Assembly: GCA_964478165.1 (NCBI GenBank)
Contig: CAYZGU010000044.1
Coordinates: 124,001 to 188,000 of the forward strand
Direction: 5' to 3'
Length of the DNA stretch: 64,000 nucleotides
From: CAYZGU01 sp964478165
GTDB lineage: Bacteria > Poribacteria > WGA-4E > JAJDTR01
A model generated the notes under the pieces. That model was given only the letters and a program-made list of their open reading frames with translations, was not told where the DNA came from and did no database searches. The translations under genes were made by a program, and so were the position numbers. Every line of letters begins with the position of its first letter. The first letter of the stretch is position 1. Positions 26,779 through 35,835 of the stretch are shown in pieces.

Positions 26779-28259
26779 CAGATAAAAGAACATTGGCAGA
26801 CTCCCATACGCCTAAACAGATTGTGGCACAGCTTGACAAATACATCATCGGGCAAGCAGAAGCCAAACGTTCAGTTGCTATTGCACTCCGCAATCGCGCA
26901 CGTCGACAAATGCTTGACGAGGATATAAGGGATGAAGTTGCCCCCAAGAACATAATTATGATAGGGTCAACGGGGGTCGGAAAAACCGAAATTGCCCGTC
27001 GCCTGGCGCGTTTGGTTGATGCACCATTCATCAAGGTTGAAGCGTCAAAATATACTGAAGTGGGTTACGTGGGACGCGATGTAGAGTCCATGATTCGCGA
27101 TTTAACAGACCTCTCGGTCAATATGGTGAAAGCAGAACAAACCGAATTCGTTAAAGAAAAGGCACTTGAATTCGTGGAGGAGCGTCTCTTAGATCATATC
27201 TACCCAGCACCAACATCATTGAGAAAAACTCAAGTAAGCGAATCGGATGAAGAAGAGGAGGTGTTTGCTGGAAGCCAGAATGGGGTGGAGCAGTCCCAAG
27301 CGCTTTCTGAATTGTCTGTTGAGCTAACTAACGAAAATGACGAATCCGATGAGGTTAGTAAACAGAGGGAAGAAAGGTATCTTAGGACTCGAGAGAAGTT
27401 TCGTGACCAACTCCGCAATGGAAAACTAGAAGATAGGCCCGTTGAAATCAGCGTAAAAAATCGTACGGCACCGTTGATTGAGATTTTTTCACCGGGTGGC
27501 ATTGAGGAAATGGATATCAATTTTAAAGATGTATTCGGAGGGATGCTACCCAAGCAGACAAAGAAACGCCGCGTAATCGTATCTGAAGCTCGCCAGATTC
27601 TGATGCAGGAGGAAGCGGAAAAGCTAATCGACATGGACCATGTTGTAAGTGAGGCAATCATACGAGTGGAGGACTCAGGGCTCGTGTTCCTCGACGAGAT
27701 TGACAAGATTGCGGGACGAGAATCCAAAACAGGTCCTGATGTCTCACGAGAAGGTGTTCAACGCGACATTTTACCCATCATTGAGGGGTGCACCGTTGCA
27801 ACAAAATATGGCATGGTACGTACAGACCACATCCTGTTTATCGCGGCCGGCGCCTTTCATATGTCCAAGCCGTCCGATCTGATTCCAGAACTACAGGGAC
27901 GATTCCCGATTCGTGTTGAATTACAGAGTCTAGGTGAGGGAGACTTCAAGCGCATTCTCACCGAACCGAAGAATGCGTTGGTGAAACAATATACGGCCAT
28001 GATGGGAACAGAAAATCTGGACGTTACCATAAGCGATGATGCGATCGATGAAATCTCTTCCCTCGCATTTCGTGTCAATGAGTCGGTAGAGGACATTGGA
28101 GCACGTCGGTTGCATACAATTATGGAAAAGCTTTTCGAGGAAATCTCCTTTCAGGCCCCAGATCTGGATGATAGAGACATCATGGTCGATGCAAAATATG
28201 TCAACGAACAGTTGTCGGGCATTGTGAAAGATGAGGATCTCAGTAAGTACATCCTTTGA
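26733..28259 (+). CDS. hslU: ATP-dependent protease ATPase subunit HslU (ClpY)
   Basis: AAA+ unfoldase that feeds substrates to HslV. It has the conserved start PKQIVAQLDKYIIGQAEAK, Walker A GSTGVGKTE (about residue 77), the pore motif in KYTEVGYVGRD, Walker B LVFLDEIDKIAGR, and the C-terminal ...LSKYIL tail that docks into HslV. At 508 residues it is longer than the roughly 445 of the E. coli protein; the extra length is in the intermediate domain, which includes acidic stretches. The start is a TTG with GGAGG 7 nt upstream; it sits inside a tandem duplication. It forms an operon with hslV. Confidence 0.97.
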   Translation: METQKPSSLETQKPSSDKRTLADSHTPKQIVAQLDKYIIGQAEAKRSVAIALRNRARRQMLDEDIRDEVAPKNIIMIGSTGVGKTEIARRLARLVDAPFIKVEASKYTEVGYVGRDVESMIRDLTDLSVNMVKAEQTEFVKEKALEFVEERLLDHIYPAPTSLRKTQVSESDEEEEVFAGSQNGVEQSQALSELSVELTNENDESDEVSKQREERYLRTREKFRDQLRNGKLEDRPVEISVKNRTAPLIEIFSPGGIEEMDINFKDVFGGMLPKQTKKRRVIVSEARQILMQEEAEKLIDMDHVVSEAIIRVEDSGLVFLDEIDKIAGRESKTGPDVSREGVQRDILPIIEGCTVATKYGMVRTDHILFIAAGAFHMSKPSDLIPELQGRFPIRVELQSLGEGDFKRILTEPKNALVKQYTAMMGTENLDVTISDDAIDEISSLAFRVNESVEDIGARRLHTIMEKLFEEISFQAPDLDDRDIMVDAKYVNEQLSGIVKDEDLSKYIL

Positions 28260-29607
28260 TAGCAAAACACAACATAATGCGAGCTTTTTGTGTTTGGACG
28301 AGCTTTTCCAGATTGTGATGATTTTGGACTAGAAGAGCGCGCAGTATTTTTTAAGAATTAGGCTGATTGGCAGGAAGAAATGACCGTTGAATCTGAGTAG
28401 ATTCGAATGGGAAATTCGACCATAGAAGCACGAGATGGCGATTGTTTTCTGGATGTCGTGCTTCTATGGATGCCGATGGAGCAAGAAGTACTCGACCTGC
28501 TTCTCCGGGCTTGCTTTGACCAGTGACATGCCCTATGGCAAGAATGGGTGGATTTAAAGAGCGCGATTAACAGGGATGTTTGGAGGTAGTTTGAATACGT
28601 TTTGATGTGAGGGAGAAAATCGTGTTGACATGGCAGTAGCGGAGGCGCAGGCGTCCAGGACAGAGTTGAAAGGCTTGATAGCATGTAGAATGATGTGAAG
28701 CTTATGATCTCGGCACGCGCTGATATTCGATCGGTTTATGTGTAACTCCAACGCACGAGGCCAAGCCTAGTTGATTTAGCCGTTTTTCCTGTTTTCTGTC
28801 CAGTTGTGGGGGACGATTCTGCTGAAAATCGTCCTCTACTGAGTCTGTAGCATAACAACGAAAATCTTTTGAAGTGCTTGATAGATTTTTGTTGGCTGCG
28901 CACATGATTCCTTAGGAGCCTATCAGATGAATTCATTTAAGGAACCACTGTGCATGTTGGTCTCACGGTTACCCTTTCCTCAGAGCCTCTTTTAGGTACC
29001 TTCCAACACCGGCGTCTTGGTAATGTTCTAGATTGGGATTCAAATGTTGACTCTCACAGCCAAGAAATCTTCGCCGAACCTCAGCTTCGCAATCACGGAA
29101 TTATGCCTCTGGGTGACTTTTTCAAGTTGCCGTTCATAGCTACGAAAACCCCTCAGATGCTCTATCTAATCGTTGCCTTCGCATTATTCATGAGCAGTTT
29201 GCACGAATGGGTTCCTGAGGACCGACGAAGGAGTTAGTCAGCCGGCCAGGAAGAAGATCGACAAGGCATAGTGGTATGGGAGTGATGTTGACGGGATGCT
29301 CGTTACGCGTGGTGTAAACGCGTGCTGCTCGCGGATAGCCCCTGGTTCTTGGCATTGGTGTTCGCGCCTTTGATTGCCAAGTTGTGGCAGATTGTAGATG
29401 CGTGTTGAATAACCGAGTTCGAAGAATGCTCTGGGCGAATTTTATTGTCCAATCGTGGTTGAACGTGAAATATACAGCATAATAGAACCTCACTGTCGCT
29501 GTTCATGTTTGAGCGATGGAATTCAGTTAATTCAGGCGATGAGAAGGATGGTTAGTCCGCCTGGTTGACCGAAAACAGATTTTAGTTATCTTTAGGGGGA
29601 AGAGCTT
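28260..29607. other. Intergenic region with inverted repeats, no convincing gene
   Basis: About 1.35 kb between hslU and a decayed enoyl-CoA hydratase gene. It holds a 14-bp perfect inverted repeat (28420-28469) and an 8-bp one (28811-28834, arms GGACGATT/AATCGTCC). Frames of 60-108 codons on both strands look random. Given the pseudogene that follows, this may be a region of gene decay. Confidence 0.5.
28420..28469. repeat. 14-bp perfect inverted repeat
   Basis: Arms CCATAGAAGCACGA (28420-28433) and TCGTGCTTCTATGG (28456-28469) are separated by 22 bases. There is no run of T after either arm, so it does not look like an intrinsic terminator. It may be the remnant of a mobile-element end or a structured RNA. 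Confidence 0.8.
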
Positions 29608-30375
29608 ATGCCTGAGCTTGAAACGATGTACTGGGAAAAACAAGGGGCGGTGGCACGGCTGATGCTCAATCGCCCTCATTTGCTGAATGCTATGAATAAT
29701 CAAGCTGACCATAGACTTAAACGCTGCAGCCGACCAGCTTGCTCAGGATGACGACGTGCGGATCGTAGCGATCGAGGGCGGCGATCGTGCTTCTTGTAGT
29801 GGGATTGACTTGAAGGAATTAGCAGCTGGACAGATTGATATTACGTACCATGATTATTGGGAAACTGCTCTTCGGAAGTTCGAAGTGATGGGGTAACTCG
29901 TCCTCTGTCTCATTCACGGCTATGCGCTCGGAGGTGGACGGAAATTGGCCATGGCCTGTGATATTCGTGTGTGCACGTCTGCCGCGCAGATTGGGATTCC
30001 TCCAATTTTTGCGGCATTGATTCCAGGACTTGGTACCTGGCGCCTACCGAGGTTTGTTGGGATGGGGCGCGCCAAGCGACTGATTCTTTCTGGTGAGAAT
30101 ATCGACGGTACAGTATCTCAGCGTTTGGACTTGTTGATATGCTGGTCAGTGACGACGGATATCGGGAAGAGTTTGAAGGTTACATTAGAAGATATCTACG
30201 AGTTTGCTCCAAAGGTAGTCGACTCGCTAAACTTGCGACTAATCAAGCCATCGACCTCGACTATGAAGATTTCTTCCGTGAATATATCAAGCTCCAGACG
30301 GCTGCCGTGACCTCTAGTGATTTCCACGAGGTCATGGCAGCATACCGCGAGAAACACGAACCGGTATGGGCATAA
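29608..30375 (+). pseudogene. Enoyl-CoA hydratase/isomerase, broken by two frameshifts and a stop
   Basis: The product would be a crotonase-family enzyme: VARLMLNRPHLLNAMNNQA, CSGIDLKELAAG and HGYALGGGRKLAMACDIRV are the substrate- and oxyanion-binding landmarks. The reading frame is interrupted three times. An extra G near 29707 shifts the frame (removing it restores NNQATIDLNAAADQ), a TAA at 29894-29896 replaces an expected sense codon, and one base is missing near 30126 (restoring it gives RLGLVDMLV). The start ATG has AGGGGG 9 nt upstream. Neighbouring genes are intact, so true decay is more likely than general sequence error. An SDR gene follows directly, suggesting a former fatty-acid or aromatic degradation pair. 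Confidence 0.88.
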
Positions 30376-30418
30376 GAAGGGAAGAAAAATGGCGTCTGCA
30401 TGGTTAGGAGAAGAGGCT

Positions 30419-31210
30419 ATGGATATTCTTAATGGAAGTACCGCGTTGGTGACGGGCGGAGGTCGAGGAATTGGCCGTGGTGTTGTGTTGGAACTGGCCA
30501 AGGATGGGGCCGATATTGTTATCGCTGACATTGATTTGGAAAGTGCCGAGAAAACAGCAAGCGATATAAGGGATTTGGGACGGAACGCGACGGTTGTTGA
30601 GATGGACGTCACGCAGGAAGCGTCTGTAGCAGCCGCACTTTCAACGGCAATCGCCCGACACAGCCACATTAACGTTCTAATCAACAATGCTGGTGTCATG
30701 GGGAATCATGTCAGGGGTGACGAAATTGATTTACACGATTGGGACATGTGTTACGAGGTCAACTTGAAAGGCATCTGGATTGTCAGTCGAATCATTATTT
30801 CCCACTTCAGAGAGCACGGGGGCGGGAAGATTGTGAACATTGCTTCTGTTGCTGCGCGGCGGGGCGGCGCCCACGCGCACTATTCTGCCTCCAAGGCAGG
30901 GGTCATCAGTGTTACCCAATCGCTCGCCTCCGAACTAGGGAGGTTGAACATAAATGTTAATGCGGTCTGCCCAGGTTTGCTATGGACTGACATGTGGCGC
31001 CAATTGGAAGGTTTATACTCGTGCGATACTTCAGAGGAGGTTGTGAACCAACGGATTGTATTTGATGGTGCTATCAAGGATCGGTGCCCACTTGGTCGTG
31101 AACAGACGCCCCAAGACGTTGGTATGCTCGTGTCTTTCCTTGTGTCCGAGCGCTCCCGAAATATCACAGGCCAATCCATAAATCTAGACGGAGGAATGTA
31201 CATGAATTAA
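30419..31210 (+). CDS. Short-chain dehydrogenase/reductase (SDR)
   Basis: Classical NAD(P)-dependent oxidoreductase. It has the cofactor loop TGGGRGIGRG, the DID acidic end of the second strand (which favours NAD), NNAG, the catalytic Ser in VNIASVAARRG, and YSASK with Tyr and Lys. It ends NLDGGMYMN. The start at 30419 gives 263 residues and has AGGAG 8 nt upstream; another ATG at 30389 and a longer frame from 30317 exist. The gene follows a broken enoyl-CoA hydratase gene, and the two may once have served one pathway. The substrate is unknown. Confidence 0.9.
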   Translation: MDILNGSTALVTGGGRGIGRGVVLELAKDGADIVIADIDLESAEKTASDIRDLGRNATVVEMDVTQEASVAAALSTAIARHSHINVLINNAGVMGNHVRGDEIDLHDWDMCYEVNLKGIWIVSRIIISHFREHGGGKIVNIASVAARRGGAHAHYSASKAGVISVTQSLASELGRLNINVNAVCPGLLWTDMWRQLEGLYSCDTSEEVVNQRIVFDGAIKDRCPLGREQTPQDVGMLVSFLVSERSRNITGQSINLDGGMYMN

Positions 31211-31420
31211 CGATGGTCTATTGCGCCATTTTCACGGTTGTTCGTGGTACTAAGGTTTGCACTGGTCCGAGAAGTGTCTCCTGTTTCATCGATTATCTGC
31301 TGGAAACGTCCGTGCATTGTGTTGAGGCCGCCATTGCCGTTAGAAATATGGACCATGGTAGAAGGCAATGATTCCTGCCACCGCATTCTATTATAGTCCT
31401 AGATGCCCTCTCAAAAACTG

Positions 31421-31449
31421 TTGATAAACGTGGCGATATGTGATATAAT
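31421..31449 (+). promoter_or_regulatory. Sigma-70-type promoter of the rpsF operon
   Basis: TTGATA (31421-31426), a 17-nt spacer and a perfect TATAAT (31444-31449). The start would be near 31456, leaving a leader of about 80 nt before rpsF. Confidence 0.88.
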
Positions 31450-31537
31450 CCCTCCGATCTCTGCTCCGCGATCTGTTTTTGATTGGAAGCGTAAAGATGT
31501 TCGCGGGGCCACTCGTCCAAAGGGAGAAATAAGAACA

Positions 31538-32062
31538 ATGCGAGAGTACGAATTGGTTCTAATTGTTAGTCCAGAGCTCGATGAAATTGAGACTGATGCG
31601 ATTATTCAGGGTGTCAAAGGTAATATTGAATCCAATGCGGGAGAGGTAATTCAAATTGATTCATGGGGAAGAAAACGGCTTGCTTTCCCCATAAAGCGAC
31701 ATAGCGATGCATTTTATGTTTTGTTCATCTTTAAGAGTGAACCGGCGTCTGTTCGGAAACTTACTAATTCGTTTCGAGTGATCGAGCCCGTTCTCAGGCA
31801 CATGGTTGTGGAGTTTGAAGGAGATCTTGATAAAATCCTTGCTCTGAGGGATCAAGCCGAATCACGAACTAGGGAAAATTCACCACCGCCAGAAGAACCA
31901 GTAGAGAAGGAAAATCCACCGTCGCCAGCAGAAGATGCTAAGGAGGGTGCGCCAGGTCGTGAGTCGGAAAATGATGCGGACACTGTATCAGGGGATGGCG
32001 GTGAAGATGGCAATCGGGATGAAGTGGGTGCTGAAGTTAGCGCTGCCTCTGATGAATCCTAA
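31538..32062 (+). CDS. rpsF: 30S ribosomal protein S6 with long acidic C-terminal tail
   Basis: Ribosomal protein that pairs with S18 in the platform of the small subunit. The core is MREYELVLIVSPELD at the start, SWGRKRLAFPIKRHSDAFYVLF in the middle and PVLRHMVVEF near residue 93. From about residue 105 to 174 there is a low-complexity tail rich in Glu, Asp, Pro and Gly, which most S6 proteins lack or have in shorter form. The ATG at 31538 is the family start, although the frame opens at 31403. It leads the rpsF-ssb-rpsR-rplI-dnaB cluster. Confidence 0.95.
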   Translation: MREYELVLIVSPELDEIETDAIIQGVKGNIESNAGEVIQIDSWGRKRLAFPIKRHSDAFYVLFIFKSEPASVRKLTNSFRVIEPVLRHMVVEFEGDLDKILALRDQAESRTRENSPPPEEPVEKENPPSPAEDAKEGAPGRESENDADTVSGDGGEDGNRDEVGAEVSAASDES

Positions 32063-32093
32063 CGTCGACGTCAAGGTATGAGGAGATAATATC

Positions 32094-32531
32094 ATGGCAA
32101 GTTATAACAAGGTTATACTCATGGGAAACTTGACCCGCGATCCAGAACTTAAGTACCTTCCAAGTGGCATGGCGGTGACCAATCTAGGATTAGCCGTGAA
32201 TCGAGTGTACACAGATCGTCAGTCTGGTGAAAAACAAGAGGAAGTCTGCTTTATTGATGTTGAGGCGTGGGGAAAGACTGCCGAAACGATGAACGAGTAC
32301 CTGCAGAAGGGGAGACCAGTGTTTATCGAGGGGCGTCTGAGACAGCAGCGTTGGGAAACAGACGATGGACAAAACCGTAGCAAACATGTGGTCGTTGTTG
32401 ATGCATTTAAGTTCATTGATAGCCGTCAAGACGCGAGTTCTCAAGGGGGATTCGATCGGCCCGGAGGTTCGACACCTCAGGCCTCTGCAGCTGAAGCACC
32501 GCCAACGACTGAAGATGACATCCCCTTTTAA
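32094..32531 (+). CDS. ssb: Single-stranded DNA-binding protein
   Basis: Binds ssDNA as a tetramer and recruits replication and repair proteins. The OB fold is visible in YNKVILMGNLTRDPELKYLPSG, CFIDVEAWGKTAE and KGRPVFIEGRLRQQRWE. A Gly/Pro/Gln-containing linker leads to the conserved acidic tip DDIPF, which binds partners. Length 145 residues is normal. AGGAG precedes the ATG by 9 nt. Confidence 0.97.
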   Translation: MASYNKVILMGNLTRDPELKYLPSGMAVTNLGLAVNRVYTDRQSGEKQEEVCFIDVEAWGKTAETMNEYLQKGRPVFIEGRLRQQRWETDDGQNRSKHVVVVDAFKFIDSRQDASSQGGFDRPGGSTPQASAAEAPPTTEDDIPF

Positions 32532-32572
32532 CGAAATGTCTAACTGTTCCAATGGGAAGCTTATTAATCTGA

Positions 32573-32599
32573 AAGCGGGCAAGCTTGTGCCCGCTTTTT
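32573..32599 (+). terminator. Intrinsic terminator between ssb and rpsR
   Basis: An 8-bp perfect stem (AGCGGGCA with TGCCCGCT) with a 6-nt loop is followed by TTTTTCC. It stands inside the otherwise continuous rpsF-dnaB cluster, so it probably lowers or adjusts expression of rpsR-rplI-dnaB relative to rpsF-ssb. Confidence 0.85.
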
Positions 32600-32624
32600 C
32601 CACTTCAATATGAGGAACTTAAAT

Positions 32625-32834
32625 ATGCCCGGACGCAAACGTTGTCGTTTGTGTGTTTCAAAGATTTCGACGGTAGATTACAAAGATGTTTCCATGCTTA
32701 AGAACTATACTAGTGAGCGCGGCAAGATAATCACCCGACGTGCTTCGGGGAATTGCGCTAGACACCAAAAACTTGTTACCCGTGCGATTAAACGTGCGCG
32801 CAACATTGCTTTACTGCCCTTCAGTAAACAGTGA
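32625..32834 (+). CDS. rpsR: 30S ribosomal protein S18
   Basis: Partner of S6 in the small-subunit platform. The 69-residue product carries RKRCRLC (a CxxC pair in the zinc-binding S18 form), the DYKDVSMLKNYTSERGKIITRR core and GNCARHQKLVTRAIKRARNIALLPF. The ATG at 32625 has GAGGAA 7 nt upstream; the frame opens slightly earlier at 32610. Confidence 0.97.
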   Translation: MPGRKRCRLCVSKISTVDYKDVSMLKNYTSERGKIITRRASGNCARHQKLVTRAIKRARNIALLPFSKQ

Positions 32835-32872
32835 ACTTGTTAGTACTAATTACCGCATAGTGAGGAATTTCA

Positions 32873-33319
32873 ATGGAAGTTATACTAAGAAAGACTGTAG
32901 ATGGTCTTGGAAACGGAGGAGATGTAATTACCGTGGCAAATGGCTATGCCCGTAATTACCTTATTCCAATGCACTTTGCAGTTCAGGCAACAGAGAAAAA
33001 TCGCCGTAGGCTTGATCATGAAAAGCATGTTTCGGAAAACTTGGAATTGAAGGAGAAAGCTCGAGCTGAACAGGTTGCCGCGAGTATTGCTGAGGTTACA
33101 TGTACTCTTCAGAGGCGCTCCGGAGAGAACGATCGCCTTTTTGGGTCGGTGACTTCAATGGACATTGCGGAAGTTCTTTCTGCGCAATCTGTTGAGATTG
33201 ATCGTCGGAATATCGAATTGACAGATCCAATCAGAGAGCTCGGTGTTTTCACGGTTCCGATTCGTCTCCACGCAAGTGTGGTTGTAGACCTTCGAGTTGT
33301 TGTTGAACGCGAAGAGTAA
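32873..33319 (+). CDS. rplI: 50S ribosomal protein L9
   Basis: Elongated large-subunit protein with two globular domains joined by a long helix. The N-terminal domain reads VDGLGNGGDVITVANGYARNYLIP, the family signature; the helix and C-terminal domain follow (ENDRLFGSVTSMDIAE). Length 148 residues is normal. GAGGA stands 6 nt before the ATG. Confidence 0.97.
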   Translation: MEVILRKTVDGLGNGGDVITVANGYARNYLIPMHFAVQATEKNRRRLDHEKHVSENLELKEKARAEQVAASIAEVTCTLQRRSGENDRLFGSVTSMDIAEVLSAQSVEIDRRNIELTDPIRELGVFTVPIRLHASVVVDLRVVVEREE

Positions 33320-33389
33320 TCCAAATACTGAATCGGATTGGTGGATGAAAATGGTCTCATATAGCGTTTGTTCATGACTTGGTGGTTGG

Positions 33390-34733
33390 ATGGCATACTC
33401 ACAACCAATTGAGCCTCTTCACGATAAAGATGCAGAACAGGCAGTGCTCGGCGCGATGTTAATGGACAAGGCTGTTATCGCACGAGTGCTTCCAATTTTA
33501 GGTCATACACCCGAGTCGTTTTTTACAACGGACCACCAACTCATTTATGCTGCGACGTTGGGGGCGTTTGAGCGCTATAGCAAAGCAGATGTACTGCTTG
33601 TAGCTGATGAGTTGAAAAAGACGGACCAGTTGAAACGGGCGGGTGGTGCGGTTTATCTGTACGACCTTCAAGCTCGAATCGTCGAAACGGAAAGTACCGA
33701 GTTTTATGCGGAGATCGTTAGAGATAAATCGATGCGTCGTCGTCTTATTCAGGCGGGTGCAAGCATCAGTGAGATAGCAAAAGATGGGGAGAGAGAACTT
33801 GATGATGTCTTGAACCAGTCGCAGGAAGAGATCTTCCGTTTGAGTGATGTTCATACCCAGCGTGGATTTGTCCCAATTGCACCCCTCATAGGTGAGAGTC
33901 TCAGTGAAATCGAGAAGTTGTTCCACAATGAGCACAAAATTATCGGTATACCGACCGGGTTCACCGATCTGGATATCATGACATCAGGGCTACAGAGGGG
34001 AGATCTTATTATTATTGCGGCCCGTCCTAGCATGGGAAAAACGACGCTAGTATTGAATATTGCTCAAAATATTGCGCTTGAGCAACACCTTCCTCTTGCA
34101 ATTTTCAGTCTTGAGATGCCTTCACATCACGTAGCGATGCGTATGCTAGCTGCTGAGACAAGTCTGAATTTCGGTAGGCTTCGCACAGGAAATATTAAGA
34201 CCGATGATTGGGAGAGTCTCACACAAGGGGCGACCAGGTTGATGGATGCGGGAAATCGAATTTTCATCAACGACGCTCGTGGAATTACCATACAGACAGT
34301 GCGAGCGGAAGGTCGGCGTTTGAAAGCAGAGCAGGAGAATCTAGCAGTCATTATTATTGATTATCTACAGTTGCTGAGAGGAGCAGGTCAATATACTGGG
34401 CGCGAACAGGAAATTTCTGACATTTGTCGTGCACTGAAGGCGCTCGCTTGGGAACTAGATGTCCCCATAATTGCTTGTTCACAGCTTAACCGTGAGTTGG
34501 AGAGACGCCCTGACAAACGTCCTCAACTTTCGGATCTGAGGGAATCTGGTGCAATCGAACAGGATGCCGATCTAGTGGCTTTTTTGTATCGGGATGATTA
34601 TTACGACGATGAATCCGAGGCCGGGGGAATAGCGGATCTGATTATTCGTAAACAGCGCAATGGACCAACTGGAACCATACAACTAAAGTTCTACAAGGAA
34701 CAGATGCGATTCGAAAATCTTACGGTGCAGTGA
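33390..34733 (+). CDS. dnaB: Replicative DNA helicase
   Basis: Hexameric helicase that opens the fork and binds primase. The N-terminal domain begins with EPLHDKDAEQAVLGAMLMD; the RecA-like domain has Walker A ARPSMGKTTL (about residue 212), Walker B AVIIIDYLQLLRG and the late ELERRPDKRPQLSDLRESGAIEQDAD motif. Length 447 residues, no intein. It ends the rpsF-ssb-rpsR-rplI-dnaB cluster. Confidence 0.97.
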   Translation: MAYSQPIEPLHDKDAEQAVLGAMLMDKAVIARVLPILGHTPESFFTTDHQLIYAATLGAFERYSKADVLLVADELKKTDQLKRAGGAVYLYDLQARIVETESTEFYAEIVRDKSMRRRLIQAGASISEIAKDGERELDDVLNQSQEEIFRLSDVHTQRGFVPIAPLIGESLSEIEKLFHNEHKIIGIPTGFTDLDIMTSGLQRGDLIIIAARPSMGKTTLVLNIAQNIALEQHLPLAIFSLEMPSHHVAMRMLAAETSLNFGRLRTGNIKTDDWESLTQGATRLMDAGNRIFINDARGITIQTVRAEGRRLKAEQENLAVIIIDYLQLLRGAGQYTGREQEISDICRALKALAWELDVPIIACSQLNRELERRPDKRPQLSDLRESGAIEQDADLVAFLYRDDYYDDESEAGGIADLIIRKQRNGPTGTIQLKFYKEQMRFENLTVQ

Positions 34734-34818
34734 CGAAGAGCAAAAGGCCGCAGGAAAGCCGATGATTGCGTTATTCGAATTGCAGTCGGAACTTGCCGTG
34801 TTATTCCTGCCATTTTAA

Positions 34819-35655
34819 ATGGACGACCAATCTCCTGTTCAACAGACGAAATCTATCTCTCTACTGCGTTCCGCTCATTATGCCGGTGACCGTACGCTCT
34901 GCTGGCTTTCAGAGGTCGGTGGTGCGTCCATCCTCGTGTTTCGGACTTTTGCTCTTCTTGTCAGGCCACCCTTCCAATTCAATTTGCTCGTTCGGCAATT
35001 ACTGTTAATAGGTGTTCATTCGCTATCTGTTGTGTTGGTCTCGGGAATTTTCACGGGTATGGTCTTGGCCACGCAAGGGTATATCCAGCTAAAGGATTTA
35101 TCGGCAGAAGGATCGATTGGGCGGTTTATCAGTGTATCATTGATAAAGGAACTAGGGCCAATGGTCACAGGATTTGTATTAGCAGGGCGAATTGGTGCCT
35201 CGATTACTGCTGAACTCGGAACCATGCAAGTGACTGAGCAAATTGACGCGCTCAAGGTTATGGGAACTGATCCCGTTAAATACCTCGTTGTTCCCCGGTT
35301 CCTTGCCTGTGCACTGATGCTTCCAATTCTGACGGTTTTTTCGACGTTTTCTGGAATTGCCGGTGGATACATTGTTGCCGTTTATGTGTTTGACATGAAC
35401 GGTGAATTTTTCATGAAGCAGGTACAAAGCTATCTTTTCATCAGTAGTATTGTTGTTAGTCTGGTTAAGGCGACCTCGTTTGGAATGGCAATCGCACTGG
35501 TGGGCTGCTACAAGGGTTTTACCATTTCAATTGCTGGCGGTGCAGAGGGTGTTGGCAAGGCGACGACCGGTTCTGCAGTCGCGTCTCTGATGATTATTCT
35601 AATATTGGATGTGCTGTTGAATCATCTACTCTTCACGCTTCTGGGACTGAAATAA
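34819..35655 (+). CDS. mlaE: MlaE-type ABC transporter permease (phospholipid transport)
   Basis: Inner-membrane permease of the Mla/Mce lipid-transport system. It has an N-terminal membrane-associated region, then the family core GMVLATQGYIQL, LIKELGPMVTGFVLAGRIGASITAELGTM, EQIDALKVMGTDPVKYLVVPR and a C-terminal GVGKATTGSAVASL segment before the last membrane helix. At 278 residues it is normal. The ATPase (35836) and the MCE protein (36707) follow, giving the usual E-F-D order. Confidence 0.92.
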   Translation: MDDQSPVQQTKSISLLRSAHYAGDRTLCWLSEVGGASILVFRTFALLVRPPFQFNLLVRQLLLIGVHSLSVVLVSGIFTGMVLATQGYIQLKDLSAEGSIGRFISVSLIKELGPMVTGFVLAGRIGASITAELGTMQVTEQIDALKVMGTDPVKYLVVPRFLACALMLPILTVFSTFSGIAGGYIVAVYVFDMNGEFFMKQVQSYLFISSIVVSLVKATSFGMAIALVGCYKGFTISIAGGAEGVGKATTGSAVASLMIILILDVLLNHLLFTLLGLK

Positions 35656-35835
35656 GGCTCAGGTATGATCTTCGTATCGCCTTTTGCATGTAGTCACGGG
35701 TTGAATCGTGTTTTTCGTGGGGGCTAGCGCGGGCAAATGCCAAGATCTTCTTCACGTTTGTAGACAATAGCTTCTTCGTGTAGCCTTTAGGTTTAATCTT
35801 ATGACGAGTATAACAAGCAAGTGGAATTTTCACTT

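Noticed and set aside
28811..28834. 8-bp inverted repeat as a terminator
   Set aside because: No T tract follows on either strand and no gene ends nearby.
28358..29506. Possible transposase remnants between hslU and the broken hydratase gene
   Set aside because: None of the frames on either strand shows a transposase motif, and there are no direct repeats flanking the region.
31456..31537. S6:S18-binding leader motif before rpsF
   Set aside because: The leader has a CCG-containing stretch but I could not place the bulge and loops of the known motif with confidence.
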